Under the pieces are notes generated by a model. The model worked only from the letters and a program-made list of their open reading frames with translations. It did not search any database and had not been told where the DNA came from. The position numbers and the translations under genes are program-made. A stretch of 64,000 nucleotides of DNA from Levilactobacillus mulengensis (GTDB taxonomy: Bacteria > Bacillota > Bacilli > Lactobacillales > Lactobacillaceae). Location: NCBI RefSeq assembly GCF_003946045.1, contig NZ_RHNW01000013.1, forward strand, positions 1 to 64,000, in the 5' to 3' direction. Below, one piece after another: positions 62,313-64,000 of this stretch. The number at the start of each line of letters is the position of its first letter. Position 1 is the stretch's first letter.

Positions 62313-63461
62313 ATGGTGTTACAGGCAGTGGGAATCATTGCGGAATATAATCCATTTCATAATGGGCATGCCTACCAGATTGCCCAGGCGAAGGCCCAAA
62401 CGGGGGCAGACGTGGTCGTAGCGGCGATGAGCGGCAACTGGGTCCAACGGGGCGAACCGGCCCTGATGGACAAGTGGCAGCGTACGCAGGCGGCCTTAGA
62501 CGGGGGCGTGGACCTGGTGGTGGAACTGCCAAGCGCTACGGCCCTACAACCGGCGCATCTATTTGCGGCGGGGGGCGTTCGCCTGTTGGCCGCGCTAAAG
62601 TGTCACTGGCTGGCCTTTGGCACCGAGCACCCAGACATGGATTATGCCCGCCTGATGGCGCATTTACCCACGGACCCGACGACGTTCAAACGCTTTGACC
62701 AGACCTATGCCTCACTCTTTCAGGGGTATCTGCGGGAGCAAACGGGGATTACCCTGAACGCGGCCAATGATATCCTGGGTTTCTTCTATGCGCTGGCTAA
62801 CCAACGACAGGGACAGCCGTTAACGCTCCTGCCGTTGGCCCGCCGTGGCAGTCAGCATAATGATGTAGCTATTGATGCTGGCGCGGCTTACGCCAGCGCC
62901 ACAGCCATCCGCTCAGCGGCCCTGACAGGCGACTGGACGGCGGTGGAACCGGTTGTCCCGCCAACGACCCTGGAACTGCTCAAACGCGCTCAGCTGACCA
63001 GTTGGACCGACTTCTGGCCGGCACTGCGTTATCAGCTGGTGAGTGGAGACGTAGCGGACCTGCGGCAGTGTTACCAGATTACCGAGGGTGTCGAGTATCG
63101 CTTGAAGCGGGCGGCACTGACGAGTCCGGACTTTGCGGCGTTTATGCACGCGGTGAAGACCAAGCGGTACACCTACACGCGCCTGCAACGCCAGTCGGCC
63201 TACATCTTATTGCAGGCTAAGCCAGCCGAAATGACGGTCCAACCGCAATACCTGCGGGTACTGGGCTACTCGGTACAGGGTCAGCGGTATCTGCATCAGA
63301 TCAAGAAGCAGGTCACGTTGCCCCTGGTTAGCCGAGCTGACCGGGATTGGCAACAGGGTCCGGGCGCTTTAGACGACCGGCTGGGGGCTGTCCGCACCCT
63401 GATGACCGGGATTGACCAGGATTATGGTCGAATTCCGGTAAAAAAAGCGGATTCTAAATGA
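62313..63461 (+). CDS. tmcAL: tRNA(Met) cytidine acetate ligase TmcAL
   Basis: 382 aa (YlbM family). The nucleotidyltransferase motif AEYNPFHNGHAYQI (about residues 10-23) has HxGH, and ISxTxIR-like YASATAIRSAAL (about 193-204) completes the active site. It activates acetate with ATP to make N4-acetylcytidine at position 34 of elongator tRNA-Met (a candidate substrate is encoded at 577). 2 bp after yqeM. Terminates without a clear hairpin before the DUF177 promoter. Confidence 0.92.
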   Translation: MVLQAVGIIAEYNPFHNGHAYQIAQAKAQTGADVVVAAMSGNWVQRGEPALMDKWQRTQAALDGGVDLVVELPSATALQPAHLFAAGGVRLLAALKCHWLAFGTEHPDMDYARLMAHLPTDPTTFKRFDQTYASLFQGYLREQTGITLNAANDILGFFYALANQRQGQPLTLLPLARRGSQHNDVAIDAGAAYASATAIRSAALTGDWTAVEPVVPPTTLELLKRAQLTSWTDFWPALRYQLVSGDVADLRQCYQITEGVEYRLKRAALTSPDFAAFMHAVKTKRYTYTRLQRQSAYILLQAKPAEMTVQPQYLRVLGYSVQGQRYLHQIKKQVTLPLVSRADRDWQQGPGALDDRLGAVRTLMTGIDQDYGRIPVKKADSK

Positions 63462-63478
63462 CTATCAAGGAAATTACC

Positions 63479-63507
63479 TTGACATCTTATTTTTTGACAG
63501 GTATAAT
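63479..63507 (+). promoter_or_regulatory. Consensus promoter of the DUF177 gene
   Basis: TTGACA (63479-63484), 17 bp, TATAAT (63502-63507): a full consensus promoter. Confidence 0.93.
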
Positions 63508-63534
63508 TTATCACGTTGCATTGGAGGGATTGCG

Positions 63535-64000
63535 ATGAAATGGTCGTTGACCGAGCTCCGCAAGAATCACCGGAACGATCCGCTACCGTTCGACGAGACG
63601 CTGGATTTGAAGGCGGACTTGATGGAACGTTTTAGCGATGATGTTCTAGATTTAAGTCCCGTCCACGCCAAGGGCATTGTGTCCGTTGTGGATGGAGACG
63701 TTGTCGTTGATGCACGGGTTACGGCGGACTTAACGGTCCCATCCAGCCGGTCTTTAGCACCGGTTGACCTACCCGTTGACTTCAACATGACGGAATTTTA
63801 TGTTTCCGACCCCGCCGCAACGCAACGGTTTGAGAAGACCGACGTTGTGATGGTGGTTAAGGATGACGAAATCGATTTCGATAAAGCCATCGGGGATAAC
63901 ATTATTTTACAGATTCCGATGCACATTCTTTCTGACGCTGAAAAGCAGGGTGAACAGATGCCAACGGGTGACGACTGGGAAGTCGTTTCCGAGGCTGACC
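63535..64000 (+). CDS. DUF177/YceD-like protein, cut by the window edge
   Basis: Partial: 155 codons visible from the ATG at 63535 (site GGAGGG upstream) to the edge with no stop. The pattern MKWSLTELRK...LDLKADL and VDLPVDFNMTEFYV fits the DUF177 (YceD) family, usually followed by rpmF. In plants and bacteria the family is linked to 23S rRNA accumulation. Next gene right of the window would likely be rpmF. Confidence 0.85.
   Translation, partial: MKWSLTELRKNHRNDPLPFDETLDLKADLMERFSDDVLDLSPVHAKGIVSVVDGDVVVDARVTADLTVPSSRSLAPVDLPVDFNMTEFYVSDPAATQRFEKTDVVMVVKDDEIDFDKAIGDNIILQIPMHILSDAEKQGEQMPTGDDWEVVSEAD

Overview
The window looks like the chromosome of a heterofermentative-type Lactobacillaceae member, probably Levilactobacillus or a close relative. 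The evidence is the gene order (spx-mecA, sftA-murC, polA-mutM-coaE-nrdR-dnaB-dnaI-thrS-infC-rpmI-rplT, yqeG-yqeH-yhbY-nadD-yqeK-rsfS-yqeM-tmcAL), the PepV dipeptidase, the PepSY-like and MecA-type proteins, and a GC content that by eye is a little above 50%. The species is inferred from memory of families; no search was run. I see no phage, plasmid, IS or CRISPR.

Layout. 1-1710: 18 tRNA genes ending in a terminator; the initiator Met-Asp pair occurs twice. 1.8-6 kb: a DUF2075 ATPase, an HmoB-like monooxygenase, an MBL hydrolase, and the stress pair spx-mecA. 6.1-17 kb: every enzyme of the acetylated diaminopimelate/lysine route, as lysC-dapF on the minus strand facing away from lysA-dapD-dapL-dapA-dapB. 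The second operon is led by a lysine riboswitch with a terminator. patA-asd lies beyond 850 bp of repeats. 17.4-20.2 kb: a three-gene membrane cluster (degenerate EAL protein, small two-helix protein, processive GT2 synthase) that looks like a cyclic-di-GMP-gated exopolysaccharide machine. 20.3-28.9 kb: MazG-like protein, MnmM, PAP2 phosphatase, T-box leuS, an ABC exporter with an RHH regulator, and a membrane-anchored flavodoxin-fold protein. 29.4-38 kb: YtgP flippase, a pseudouridine-synthase relative lacking its catalytic Asp, NnrD, PepV, a universal stress protein, YtpP and YtpR. 38.2-45 kb: SftA with a very long acidic/Thr-Ala linker, MurC, PnuC and a BI-1 protein. 45.3-54.6 kb: DNA replication/repair genes ending in T-box thrS. 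54.8-64 kb: a DHA2 drug exporter, the infC operon with an attenuator, the yqeG-yqeM ribosome/NAD cluster, tmcAL, and the start of a DUF177 gene cut by the window edge.

The strongest unexplained signal is a family of about twelve intergenic repeats (about 190-285 bp when complete) between 13.8 and 45.1 kb. They occur in both orientations. Each folds as an outer inverted-repeat stem closing three hairpins. Stem sequences differ between copies but stay complementary (for example GGCG/CGCC, GACC/GGTC, GCTA/TAGC at the same place), while loop and bulge motifs are constant. This looks like a structured, MITE-like mobile element, possibly transcribed. I do not recognise it as a named family, and an Rfam or BLAST check would be needed before calling it new.
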